Assembly (NCBI GenBank): GCA_942493375.1
Contig: OW818698.1
Coordinates: 372,001-436,000 of the forward strand
Source of the DNA: G942493375 sp942493375
GTDB lineage: Bacteria; Armatimonadota; UBA5829
Direction: 5' to 3'
DNA: 64,000 bases
The first letter of the stretch is position 1, and each line of letters opens with the position of its first letter. Positions 25,151-32,532 of the stretch are shown here, piece by piece. The notes under the pieces are model-generated. The model was not told where the DNA came from and made no database searches. It worked only from the letters and a program-made list of their open reading frames with translations. A program made the position numbers and the translations under genes.

Positions 25151-25191
25151 TTGCCCATATCGGAACATATTACGGATATGGCGTGTATAAT
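25151..25191 (+). promoter_or_regulatory. Putative promoter with internal dyad
   Basis: A perfect TATAAT (25186-25191) lies 48 nt before the ATG at 25239. Just upstream, CCATATC (25155-25161) and GATATGG (25175-25181) form a perfect inverted repeat in the spacer/-35 zone, as expected of a repressor-controlled promoter. No good -35 hexamer is visible, consistent with activator or extended -10 dependence. Confidence 0.45.
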
Positions 25192-25238
25192 ACATATAGG
25201 TCTATTTATTATATAATTCATATGTGGTGGAGGATGAT

Positions 25239-26180
25239 ATGAACTGCCCTAAATGCGGTGTTGAGATAACCGATAAAAGTGGTCAATGCCCCAGTTGCTG
25301 GACTAAGACATCCAGTGCAAAAGAAAGACCAGCACGGCCAAAATATTTCAAACCAATTGTAGCTGCAATGATCGCCCTTGCTATACTCGGAATTGCTGCG
25401 CTTGTTGTCGCATCCGTCTTAAAAGGCAGGCAAGCAGATATAACTTATGCACCAAGCCTGCCGCAGGGACCTAACACAGTTCTTGGAACTAATCAGAACC
25501 TGCAGCCCCAGGACAATGTGCTGGGAGCCCCTCTTCCTGACAATTCCGGAGGAAACGTGCTACAGGCGCCGCCTGCTAGTCCCCTGCCCTCTGCGCAGAC
25601 TATTGCAGGTAAACCGAAGCCACCACAGTATGTTATCGACTACCTGAATTTCGTTAAGGCTGTAGAGGAACACAGACAAAAGCTGCTCAAAGACACACAG
25701 AATGCTTTTGCCATAGGAGCTGCCACGAAAGCAAGTGGAGGGCTGGATGCTCTGTTGAATATGCTTGATGATGAAGGGACCAGCCAGGCTAAGGATCCCC
25801 TTCAAGACACCAAGGATGAGCTTTCGAGACAATATACCAACTGGAATGGTGTGCTGGATTACTTCGGCAAACGCCAGCCTCCGGAAGAATGCAAAGAGTT
25901 CGCATCATATTATCAACAGGTTCTCTACAATGAGACAAAATCCATTGGAAACATCATTGCAACTCTCAGCAGCACCGGTGGCGATTATGATAAACAAGGG
26001 GTAACCCAGGTTGTCGCTGGCCTTGAAGGAATCCTCAAAGGTGGAGCCCAGAAAGACATTGACACATCAGTTGAATATGCAGATACTTCACTTACAAACC
26101 TGGTCTCCAACTACGATATGGTAAAACCATTCACAGTCAGCAAAGAACAGGGCTCAGGTGGAAGTATTCTGGGTTTCTAG
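25239..26180 (+). CDS. Zinc-ribbon single-pass membrane protein
   Basis: Unknown 313-residue membrane protein. It starts with a cytoplasmic double-CxxC zinc ribbon (CPKC at 3-6, CPSC about 13 residues later). A transmembrane helix follows (about 42-61: IVAAMIALAILGIAALVVASV), then a Pro/Gln/Asn-rich linker with repeated VLGxxL and PLP strings, and an extracytoplasmic helical domain (about 120-300). Such ribbon-helix-linker proteins are frequent among uncharacterised Armatimonadota proteins. GGAGG six nt upstream fixes the start at 25239; a GTG at 25224 precedes it. It is followed by two hairpins and a bidirectional terminator. Function unknown; assembly of a surface structure or sensing is possible. 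Confidence 0.6.
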   Translation: MNCPKCGVEITDKSGQCPSCWTKTSSAKERPARPKYFKPIVAAMIALAILGIAALVVASVLKGRQADITYAPSLPQGPNTVLGTNQNLQPQDNVLGAPLPDNSGGNVLQAPPASPLPSAQTIAGKPKPPQYVIDYLNFVKAVEEHRQKLLKDTQNAFAIGAATKASGGLDALLNMLDDEGTSQAKDPLQDTKDELSRQYTNWNGVLDYFGKRQPPEECKEFASYYQQVLYNETKSIGNIIATLSSTGGDYDKQGVTQVVAGLEGILKGGAQKDIDTSVEYADTSLTNLVSNYDMVKPFTVSKEQGSGGSILGF

Positions 26181-26258
26181 CCTGCTTTATTCACCAAGCT
26201 TCGCTTTTGTCCGGCAGTTGGGACAAAAGCTGAGTCAGTCATGAATAATGCGGGCTAG
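26178..26258. repeat. Nested double hairpin overlapping a stop codon
   Basis: An outer pair CTAGCCTGCTTTATTCA / TGAATAATGCGGGCTAG (15 of 17 paired) encloses an inner perfect pair GCTTTTGTCC / GGACAAAAGC. The outer arm begins on the TAG stop of the preceding gene. Related pieces are at 59046-59133 (GCCCGCATTAT) and near 54810-54860 (CCGGCAGTAGGGGCAAAAGC). Confidence 0.75.
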
Positions 26259-26277
26259 ACAAGACAAATAATTTATA

Positions 26278-26326
26278 AAGCTCCACTTTTCGTTGCTCAT
26301 GTGAGTGAAAAAGTGGAGCTTTTTTA
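26278..26326. terminator. Bidirectional intrinsic terminator
   Basis: AAGCTCCACTTTT pairs with AAAAAGTGGAGCTT around a short loop and is followed by TTTTTATTTT. It lies between convergent genes and has A/T-rich flanks on both sides. Confidence 0.85.
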
Positions 26327-26335
26327 TTTTAGAAG

Positions 26336-27424
26336 CTAATCCTCATCCGAATCATCCCCAAATGGATCGTCTTCGTACATGTCAGTTATGTATTCCGGAG
26401 CAGGTACATATAACATAACAGATACCTCCGCGTTTGGCTTAGCCATTTTTAAACCGGATTTGAGAATGTTTTCCATGTCGCTTTTCAGTTGCTTTTTGAT
26501 CTCTTTCTTGTAGAGCTTGAATTGATGGGCAAGTGCCCCTACTACCAGATTAAGAACATCAAAATCCAGATAACCCGGTCGTCTATAAATATCCTCAGAA
26601 TCAGGATCAGTCATAACAACGGAAGGGTACGCTGATTTACTCGCGATAGGCCAACCGTGCTCTTCATATTCAGCCTGTGCCCGACTGCCGATCTCATTCA
26701 CGTTCATATAGGTAACAGTCATAGACCATGTATTGGCAAATAAGTCCATGAGCTCTTCCTGGTCTTCGGTACTTCCCATTGCAAAATAGTCCTCATACGA
26801 TTTGTATATACTCAGACCATACATATCCTCATCCACACCAAAGATATCAACCCATAGAAACAGCTGGTTATCACCGAAAGTAATATCCATCCTCAGAGGC
26901 ATTTCTTCCTCATAGCATTTCCATGGTTTCAGTTTATATAAATCCGCCGCATTCACAAAGAAAGCTCTAATACAAGCTGCATCTTCCACATCAATTCCAT
27001 CAGTATATATTGGCAATTCGGAAGATCCCATCTGTGCTTTCATCTGTTCGATGATCTCATCTATTATGGGAGGCACGTCATCTGTTGTATCGATCAGTAT
27101 CCCGAGTTCCTTGAATTCACTTGTTGAATATATAAGGTTATCTCCAGCGAAAGTGAGAAGAGCCGGCCTGCGTGGTTTTCCCACTTCCGGTGAGATCATA
27201 CATTCGAGAACCCATGATGTTATGTCTTTTTTAGGATCAGCAGGCACAACATCAGAACGGATAAGGTCACCATTAAATGTTGAAAAACAGATTATTACAT
27301 CCATACTGATCTGTTCTTCAGGCTCCTCAACATCAACATCCATTACTCTCTTCTGAATCACCCACTCATCTTGCTTAGCCACAGCTATCCGCTTAAGTTT
27401 TTCAACCATAAACAAATTATTCAT
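26336..27424 (-). CDS. Acidic hypothetical protein
   Basis: Cytoplasmic 362-residue protein, strongly acidic, ending in an Asp/Glu-rich tail (DMYEDDPFGDDSDED). I do not recognise a named family with confidence. It has alternating predicted strands and helices (DVIICFSTFNGDLIRSDVV, RPALLTFAGDNLIYS, PWKCYEEEMPLRMDI, LFLWVDIFGVDEDMYGLSIY). The F-G-x-D-x-x-M-Y-G-L-S-I-Y-x-S-x-x-D-Y pattern recalls domains of unknown function found in bacterial SEC-C-linked proteins. No signal or membrane segment. It converges on the zinc-ribbon gene and shares its terminator. Its start lies about 115 bp from the left boundary of the IS110 block. Confidence 0.55.
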   Translation of the reverse strand: MNNLFMVEKLKRIAVAKQDEWVIQKRVMDVDVEEPEEQISMDVIICFSTFNGDLIRSDVVPADPKKDITSWVLECMISPEVGKPRRPALLTFAGDNLIYSTSEFKELGILIDTTDDVPPIIDEIIEQMKAQMGSSELPIYTDGIDVEDAACIRAFFVNAADLYKLKPWKCYEEEMPLRMDITFGDNQLFLWVDIFGVDEDMYGLSIYKSYEDYFAMGSTEDQEELMDLFANTWSMTVTYMNVNEIGSRAQAEYEEHGWPIASKSAYPSVVMTDPDSEDIYRRPGYLDFDVLNLVVGALAHQFKLYKKEIKKQLKSDMENILKSGLKMAKPNAEVSVMLYVPAPEYITDMYEDDPFGDDSDED

Positions 27425-27607
27425 TCGACTTCTATCTCCAGATAATATTATTTATATTTACTTGTTGAGGAAAAATATCATATTTACGCTATATTATAGC
27501 AGTCAATGATCTGATGGTATATTGTTTGTATCGTTTGACCCAGGGTGAACGCATCTAATTTTTTCACTAGGAAATAGGCTGGGATATACTTGTATGATTT
27601 TAATAGT

Positions 27608-27637
27608 GGTATCTTGATGGGTTAAAATAAAGATACC
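27608..27637 (+). other. Hairpin in the left flank of the IS110 gene
   Basis: GGTATCTT (27608-27615) pairs perfectly with AAGATACC (27630-27637) around a 14-nt loop, just before the ribosome site GGTGGAGGGG of the recombinase. It may belong to the leader or to a left-end guide RNA. Confidence 0.45.
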
Positions 27638-27656
27638 CGGGTGGAGGGGCTAGAAT

Positions 27657-28742
27657 ATGCTTCTGCATTCTATGAATGACAGACTCCCGCAGATAGCCCC
27701 CACCTTCACCATTAACGTGAATAAGAATCTATCGGCTTTTGACCGCCCATTCTCGCAAGTAAACGTTGGTGAAGTTCCACTCAAGCATGTAAAGGACTTT
27801 AATTATAACATGAACGACAAGTATTACGGTGTAGATGTAAGCAAAGACAAACTCGATATTTATTGTGATGGTAAGAGCTATGTGATAGAAAATACCAAGA
27901 AAGCGATAAAGGCTTTTGTAAAGGGTATGCCTGATGGTAGTTACATAGCAATGGAGTCTACAAATACCTATCATTATGTTATTGCTGACTGGTGCTATTG
28001 CTGCGGGATGAGAACTTATGTTATCAATCCCCGCATAACCAGCCACTATCGGGAAGTGCATGCAATACGTGGTCACAATGACCGCTTGGACGCCCTGAAT
28101 ATGTGCAAGTTTATAAAGTCTGAGCATACTGACTTACGTGAATACGTTCCAAAGTCGGATGATCAGCGGAAGCTGGAGACCTTGATTCGCCGTCGTCATA
28201 AAGCTACTAGTGTCAAGGGAGATCTAACCCAGAGCATTGGAAATATCTCCTATTTGAAGAAAGAGTTTAAGGAAGTAACAGCAAAGATTGATGCATTAGT
28301 AGCCCGGATAGATGAACTGATTGAAAAAATACTTGATGGTAACGAGGATCGCAAGCGCCTTATGAAGATTAATGGTGTCGGTCCTGTTGTGAGTGCAGTT
28401 CTCGTCAGTGATCTGCGATGCTACACTTTCGTCAATGCTGATGCATATGTGGCTTTCTGTGGCCTTGATCCCAAGCCCAATCAGTCAGGTAAGTTTTTTG
28501 GACGGTGTAAGATTAGTAAACAAGGATCCAAATTGACGAGGTGTCTGCTATATACCGCAGCAATGTCTGGGACAAAGACTAAAGTATGGAAACCGATATA
28601 TGAAAAACTTTTGGCACGTGGTCTGAGTAAGGTGCAAGCGATTGTATGTATTGCTCGAAAGATTTTACGCACAGCTTGGTCAATATATACCTACAAGACA
28701 GAATCTGATCCGGCCAGGATATTGTCCGTTGGTAAAAACTAA
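27657..28742 (+). CDS. IS110-family transposase (DEDD recombinase)
   Basis: Site-specific recombinase of the IS110/IS1111 class, which moves DNA guided by an element-encoded RNA. The N-terminal RuvC-like DEDD residues are Asp60 (GVDVSKDKLD), Glu100 (AMEST), and Asp142 and Asp145 (HNDRLDA). The C-terminal transposase_20 region contains INGVGPVVSAVLVSDL, YVAFCGLDPKPNQSGKF, and the Ser-bearing KISKQGSKLTRCLLY block. The product is 361 residues and apparently intact. GGAGG 9 nt before ATG 27657 supports this start. However, the first 51 residues precede the usual family N-terminus; an internal ATG at 27810 (M52) would give a 310-residue protein and leave 269 bp of left flank. Confidence 0.9.
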   Translation: MLLHSMNDRLPQIAPTFTINVNKNLSAFDRPFSQVNVGEVPLKHVKDFNYNMNDKYYGVDVSKDKLDIYCDGKSYVIENTKKAIKAFVKGMPDGSYIAMESTNTYHYVIADWCYCCGMRTYVINPRITSHYREVHAIRGHNDRLDALNMCKFIKSEHTDLREYVPKSDDQRKLETLIRRRHKATSVKGDLTQSIGNISYLKKEFKEVTAKIDALVARIDELIEKILDGNEDRKRLMKINGVGPVVSAVLVSDLRCYTFVNADAYVAFCGLDPKPNQSGKFFGRCKISKQGSKLTRCLLYTAAMSGTKTKVWKPIYEKLLARGLSKVQAIVCIARKILRTAWSIYTYKTESDPARILSVGKN

Positions 28743-28763
28743 TATGTAACGAGGAGATTCTTT

Positions 28764-28892
28764 CCAGTCCGCTCGATACAACCTTTATATATTGCTGTAT
28801 GAGAGATGAGTCAAGGCTGCGATAGCACTTGGCATGGCCTTGACACATCTATTATACGGCAATACCATACACCCGATTGAGCGGACGGCTGG
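28764..28892 (+). ncRNA. Candidate structured guide RNA (bridge/seek RNA) downstream of the recombinase
   Basis: Arms 28764-28817 and 28837-28892 fold into a long imperfect hairpin with paired blocks CCAG/CTGG, TCCGCTC/GAGCGGA, ATTG/CAAT and a perfect GTCAAGGC/GCCTTGAC next to a 19-nt loop. It starts 21 bp after the recombinase stop and lies inside the mobile block. IS1111-type elements carry their guide RNA in the downstream flank, so position and structure fit; the guide loops were not matched to target sequence. Confidence 0.4.
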
Positions 28893-28943
28893 ATAAAAAT
28901 AATTAGATAGTTGCCGGAAAAGGCTTGACAAAAACCATAGAAT

Positions 28944-29001
28944 CTGCGGGAATGCCGGTTTTAATGGATGTTCCGAATCTCGTCTATGCTCAATTCCCGC
29001 A
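28944..29001. repeat. TGCGGGAA / TTCCCGCA hairpin, copy 1
   Basis: Ends TGCGGGAAT and ATTCCCGCA are exact inverses, with GCCGGT just inside the left end. A second copy with the same ends and GCCGGT motif is at 55054-55110, outside any insertion sequence. The rest of the stretch 29040-29248 before typA shows no gene. Confidence 0.8.
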
Positions 29002-29248
29002 GTATATCCCTTAGGTACTGTTTAGATGCGTTCGCCCTGTCGTTTGACCGTAAAGGCTCTTTTGACGTATAATGATCGTAGTAATAATAGCAATCAGCCA
29101 ATGCATAATTGCATAATTCGTCACTGTCTAATATTACTATACTTAGCCTTGAAAGCCATTGTATATAATATCAACAACTATGGAAATTATGCATCAGCGG
29201 CCGGGTCTGAGGACTTGTGCCGTTTTTTAGTGTGTTATATAGGATAAT

Positions 29249-31120
29249 ATGAGCATAACAGAACAAAACACCATCGAACCAAATACAACCCCTACCCCAC
29301 GCAAAGACGTCAGAGAAGACATGCGTAACGTGGCAATAATTGCACACGTCGACCATGGGAAGACAACTCTTGTAGATGTCATTCTCCGTCAGAGCGGTAC
29401 ATTCCGCAGCAACCAAGTTGTTGCTGAACGGGTTATGGACTCCAACGACCTTGAGCGAGAGAAAGGTATCACCATTCTTTCCAAGGTTGCAGCTGTCCAC
29501 TATAAAGGTGTCAAAATCAACATCGTAGACACGCCAGGTCACTCAGACTTCGGTGGAGAGGTGGAGAGAGTTCTGCGTTCGGTAGATGGAGTTCTTTTAT
29601 TAGTAGACGCTTGTGAAGGCCCTATGCCTCAGACACGCTTTGTTCTAAAGAAATCACTGGAACTCAAACTTAAGCCAATTGTTGTCATCAATAAAGTAGA
29701 CCGTCCTGGTGCACGTCCCTGGGAAGTTGTGGATGAAGTCCTGGACCTGTTTGTTGAACTTGGCTGCGATGAGGAATTCCTGGACTTCCCCTACATATTT
29801 GCCTCTGCTGCAGAGGGCTACGCCATAGTCGATCCCAGTGATGAACCAAAGGACATCGACCCGCTGTTCAAACTGATATTAGAGCAGGTTCCATTCCCTA
29901 AGGCAATCCTGGATGGCACATTCCAGCTCCAGGTAACGAGCCTTGACTATGATGATCACCTGGGCAGGATGTTCGGAGGCAAGATTCTCCGTGGAACAAT
30001 CAAGCCGGGTCAGCAGGTAACCATCATCAAGCGTGACGGTTCGATGGACAAATTCTCCATCACCCGGGTGTTCATATACGAAGGTCTTAAGAGAGTTGAA
30101 GTTGAGGAAGCTACCGCAGGAGAAATCGTCCTGCTGGCAGGTTATCCGGAAGTCCAGATTGGGGAAACAATCGCTGATCCCAGCAACCCCGAAGCAATGG
30201 ATTTGATTGAGATAGATGAGCCTACGGTTTCAATGGACTTTATAGTCAACGATGGCCCCTGGGCAGGACGCAGCGGTAAGTTTGTCACCATGCGTAACAT
30301 CTCGACAAGACTTTATAGAGAAATCAAGACAAACATCAGTCTCAAGGTAGAACCAACCGACAGCCCGAACGCTCTATGTGTTTCCGGACGGGGAGAATTG
30401 CAGCTTGCTATGCTCCTTGAGAATATGAGACGCGAAAATTTCGAAGTATCGGTAAGTAAACCAAGGGTTGTAACCAAGACCATTAATGGTAATCTCTGTG
30501 AACCAATCGAGGATGTCACTATCGATGTTCCGGATGACTACGTTGGTCCTGTTATTGAAGAGATGTCACGCCGTAAAGGCAAGATCCTGACAATGGACAG
30601 AGATGAAGTTGGGATCAACAGACTGCTGTTCGAAACACCTACCCGTGGTATGATCGGTTTCCGAACAATATTCCTTACCTTGACCAGTGGTCTTGGTATG
30701 GTTAGCCGTCTATTTAAAGAGTTCGGAGAATGGCGTGGAGACATCACCATCCGCACAAGGGGCAGTTTGATTTCCAAGGAAACTGGCCGTGCGACAGGGT
30801 ATGCTATTTATCCTCTACAGGACCGCTCTACTTTGTTTATCGCACCTGGTGAAGAAGTATACGAAGGTCAGATAGTCGGAGAGAACTCCAGGACTGATGA
30901 CATGGTTGTAAACATAACCAAGTTCAAGAAGCAGACCAACATGAGGAGTTCCAACGAAGATGCTACAGTAATGATAACCCCTGCCCGCCAGTTCAGTCTG
31001 GAACAGGCGCTGTCATTCATAGGGGACGATGAACTCCTGGAAGTAACCCCTGACGCCCTAAGATTCCGCAAACGCACCCTGGGCTCCCTAAACCGAAAAC
31101 TAGAAACCCGTAAGAAATAA
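29249..31120 (+). CDS. typA: Ribosome-associated GTPase TypA/BipA
   Basis: Translational GTPase of the EF-G/LepA superfamily that helps 50S assembly and stress adaptation. The G-motifs are IAHVDHGKTT (G1), the switch I region ending GITI (G2), DTPGHSDFGGE (G3), NKVDRPGA (G4) and SAAEGYA (G5). After the G domain come the beta-barrel domain II, two EF-G-like alpha/beta domains and the TypA-specific C-terminal domain with TRGMIGFRTIFLTLT and RGSLISKETG. The 623-residue length is typical. AGGA lies 5 nt before the ATG at 29249. The first 18 residues are a Thr/Pro-rich extension. A repeat-rich gap separates it from the IS110 block. Confidence 0.97.
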   Translation: MSITEQNTIEPNTTPTPRKDVREDMRNVAIIAHVDHGKTTLVDVILRQSGTFRSNQVVAERVMDSNDLEREKGITILSKVAAVHYKGVKINIVDTPGHSDFGGEVERVLRSVDGVLLLVDACEGPMPQTRFVLKKSLELKLKPIVVINKVDRPGARPWEVVDEVLDLFVELGCDEEFLDFPYIFASAAEGYAIVDPSDEPKDIDPLFKLILEQVPFPKAILDGTFQLQVTSLDYDDHLGRMFGGKILRGTIKPGQQVTIIKRDGSMDKFSITRVFIYEGLKRVEVEEATAGEIVLLAGYPEVQIGETIADPSNPEAMDLIEIDEPTVSMDFIVNDGPWAGRSGKFVTMRNISTRLYREIKTNISLKVEPTDSPNALCVSGRGELQLAMLLENMRRENFEVSVSKPRVVTKTINGNLCEPIEDVTIDVPDDYVGPVIEEMSRRKGKILTMDRDEVGINRLLFETPTRGMIGFRTIFLTLTSGLGMVSRLFKEFGEWRGDITIRTRGSLISKETGRATGYAIYPLQDRSTLFIAPGEEVYEGQIVGENSRTDDMVVNITKFKKQTNMRSSNEDATVMITPARQFSLEQALSFIGDDELLEVTPDALRFRKRTLGSLNRKLETRKK

Positions 31121-31123
31121 TCA

Positions 31124-31340
31124 ACCACGGAATACACTGAATACACGGAAAAATGCCTCTTGGCATTATTCTGTATGTTCAGTGTATTTTTTGTTTAATA
31201 CCAGATTAGTCATAAAACCATTTCACACCAGACTATTACGCACAACTGGTGCTTATTTATCTACAATTCCCTTCTTCAGTGTATTCCGTGTATTCCGTGG
31301 TTAATATCCCTTCCCCTAATCCGCGTAAATCCGTGGTTGA
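31124..31340. repeat. Inverted pair of CACGGAATACAC composite repeats
   Basis: ACCACGGAATACACTGAATA at 31124-31152 is the inverse of TATTCCGTGTATTCCGTGGT at 31273-31303, followed by an ATCCGCGTAAATCCGTGG variant. The two arms enclose about 120 bp and follow typA directly, so they could act as its 3' hairpin. Confidence 0.8.
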
Positions 31341-31398
31341 ATTCCCATTGAAACAAAGTGGTATAATCTTGCTTGAGTAATACTATTCTGCGGAGTAA

Positions 31399-32205
31399 AT
31401 GATAAGTATGTTCTGGAAAGTGTTGGTGTTAATCATGGTTGCTTTGTGTGTTACAGGTTCTGAGGCTGAGAGTGCTAAGAGAGTTGAGATCGTTGCTCAC
31501 AGAGGGGCATCATACATCGCTCCTGAGAACACGTTAGCATCGATCAATCTGGCATGGGAGATGAAAGCTGATGCTGTGGAGATAGATATCTACCTCACCG
31601 CAGACCAGCAAATAATCGTCAGCCACGATTCCGACACTACTCGGACTACCGGCACTAAAATGAGTATTCCCAAGAGCAATTTTGAAGACCTGCGCAAACT
31701 GGATGCTGGCAAATGGAAAGGCGCTGCATATACCGGAGAAAAGCTGCCTTCTCTGGAAGAAGTTCTTAAAACTATCCCCAAAGGCAAGCGCATTCTAATG
31801 GAAGTAAAGTGCGGACCGGAAGTCATCCCTGTCTTCCTTGATCAACTAAAGAAATCCCGCAAGTCAGACAAGCAGGTTGCCGTCATCAGCTTCAATATAG
31901 ACGTAATAAAAGCCATCAAAGAAGTCCGCCCCCGGATGCAGGCATACTGGCTGACAGTCCCAACCCCTGACAGCGCAGACGCCCTTATCACTGCAATCAA
32001 AAAAGTAAAAGGGAATGGCCTCGATCTTGCAGCAACAGAAGCATTAAATGCCGAATACGTCCGCAAAGTCCACAATGCCAAATTAAAACTGCACGTCTGG
32101 ACCGTAGACGATACAACCGCCGGCAAACGCCTTGCAGACTACGGAGTAGACGGAATAACCACCAACAAACCCAACGAAATGCTGGCAGCAGTCAAACCCA
32201 GATGA
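31399..32205 (+). CDS. Exported glycerophosphodiester phosphodiesterase
   Basis: GDPD-family TIM-barrel enzyme that cleaves glycerophosphodiesters from phospholipids to glycerol-3-phosphate and an alcohol. A signal peptide (residues 1-24) predicts export. The catalytic signature is present: VAHRGASYIAPENTLAS (His, Arg, Glu), then AVEIDIYLTADQQIIVSHD (Glu, Asp, His) and MEVKCG (Glu, Lys). The C-terminal part ends with LHVWTVDD and YGVDGITTNKP, also typical. Length 268 is normal for GlpQ/UgpQ-type enzymes. CGGAG precedes the ATG at 31399; an ATG at 31408 is an alternative. It lies alone between repeat-filled gaps. Phosphate or glycerol scavenging is the likely role. Confidence 0.9.
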   Translation: MISMFWKVLVLIMVALCVTGSEAESAKRVEIVAHRGASYIAPENTLASINLAWEMKADAVEIDIYLTADQQIIVSHDSDTTRTTGTKMSIPKSNFEDLRKLDAGKWKGAAYTGEKLPSLEEVLKTIPKGKRILMEVKCGPEVIPVFLDQLKKSRKSDKQVAVISFNIDVIKAIKEVRPRMQAYWLTVPTPDSADALITAIKKVKGNGLDLAATEALNAEYVRKVHNAKLKLHVWTVDDTTAGKRLADYGVDGITTNKPNEMLAAVKPR

Positions 32206-32430
32206 TCTTAAGGAAGGGAGTTTATAACCACAGGTGTAAATGCTCTGCATTTACACTGGAATACACGGAATACACGGAAATATAGAATAATAGAGATATG
32301 GAAGATTTGTCATATTGTTCAAGTGCGTCATAAGACGTGCAATGTGTTTATGACCCGCAAATTGGTGCAGTTTTATAAAAATACCCTTTCTTCCCTTTTT
32401 CCGTATATTCCGTGGTTAAAGACCTCCCTT
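32206..32430. repeat. CACGGAATACAC repeats in the GDPD-prfC gap
   Basis: The gap 32206-32532 starts with a dyad GTGTAAATGC / GCATTTACAC (about 32230-32258). It is followed by GGAATACACGGAATACACGG and, near 32395-32417, the inverse TTCCGTATATTCCGTGG. No gene is visible. Confidence 0.7.
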
Positions 32431-32532
32431 CCCTTCTGGAATTCAGTGGTTATTTGCAGCCTGTGGTAAAATGTAATAGGTTGGAATAAACAATTACATT
32501 CGGACATTTTCCATTCCCCAGGAGTTTTTGTA

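Larger units (their letters stand above)
27541..29039 (+). mobile_element. IS110-family insertion block with inverted ends and 10-bp direct repeats
   Basis: A 1499-bp block holding an IS110-type recombinase. The left end reads CAGGGTGAACGCATCTAA and the inverse of the right end reads CAGGGCGAACGCATCTAA (17 of 18 identical). Immediately outside both ends is the same 10-mer TCGTTTGACC (27531-27540 and 29040-29049). IS110 elements normally have neither true terminal inverted repeats nor long target duplications. Either this is an unusual member, or an IS110 element sits inside a separate inverted-repeat element. Related end sequences without a recombinase occur at 42520 and 57817-57980. The exact IS110 boundaries inside the block are not resolved. 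Confidence 0.65.
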
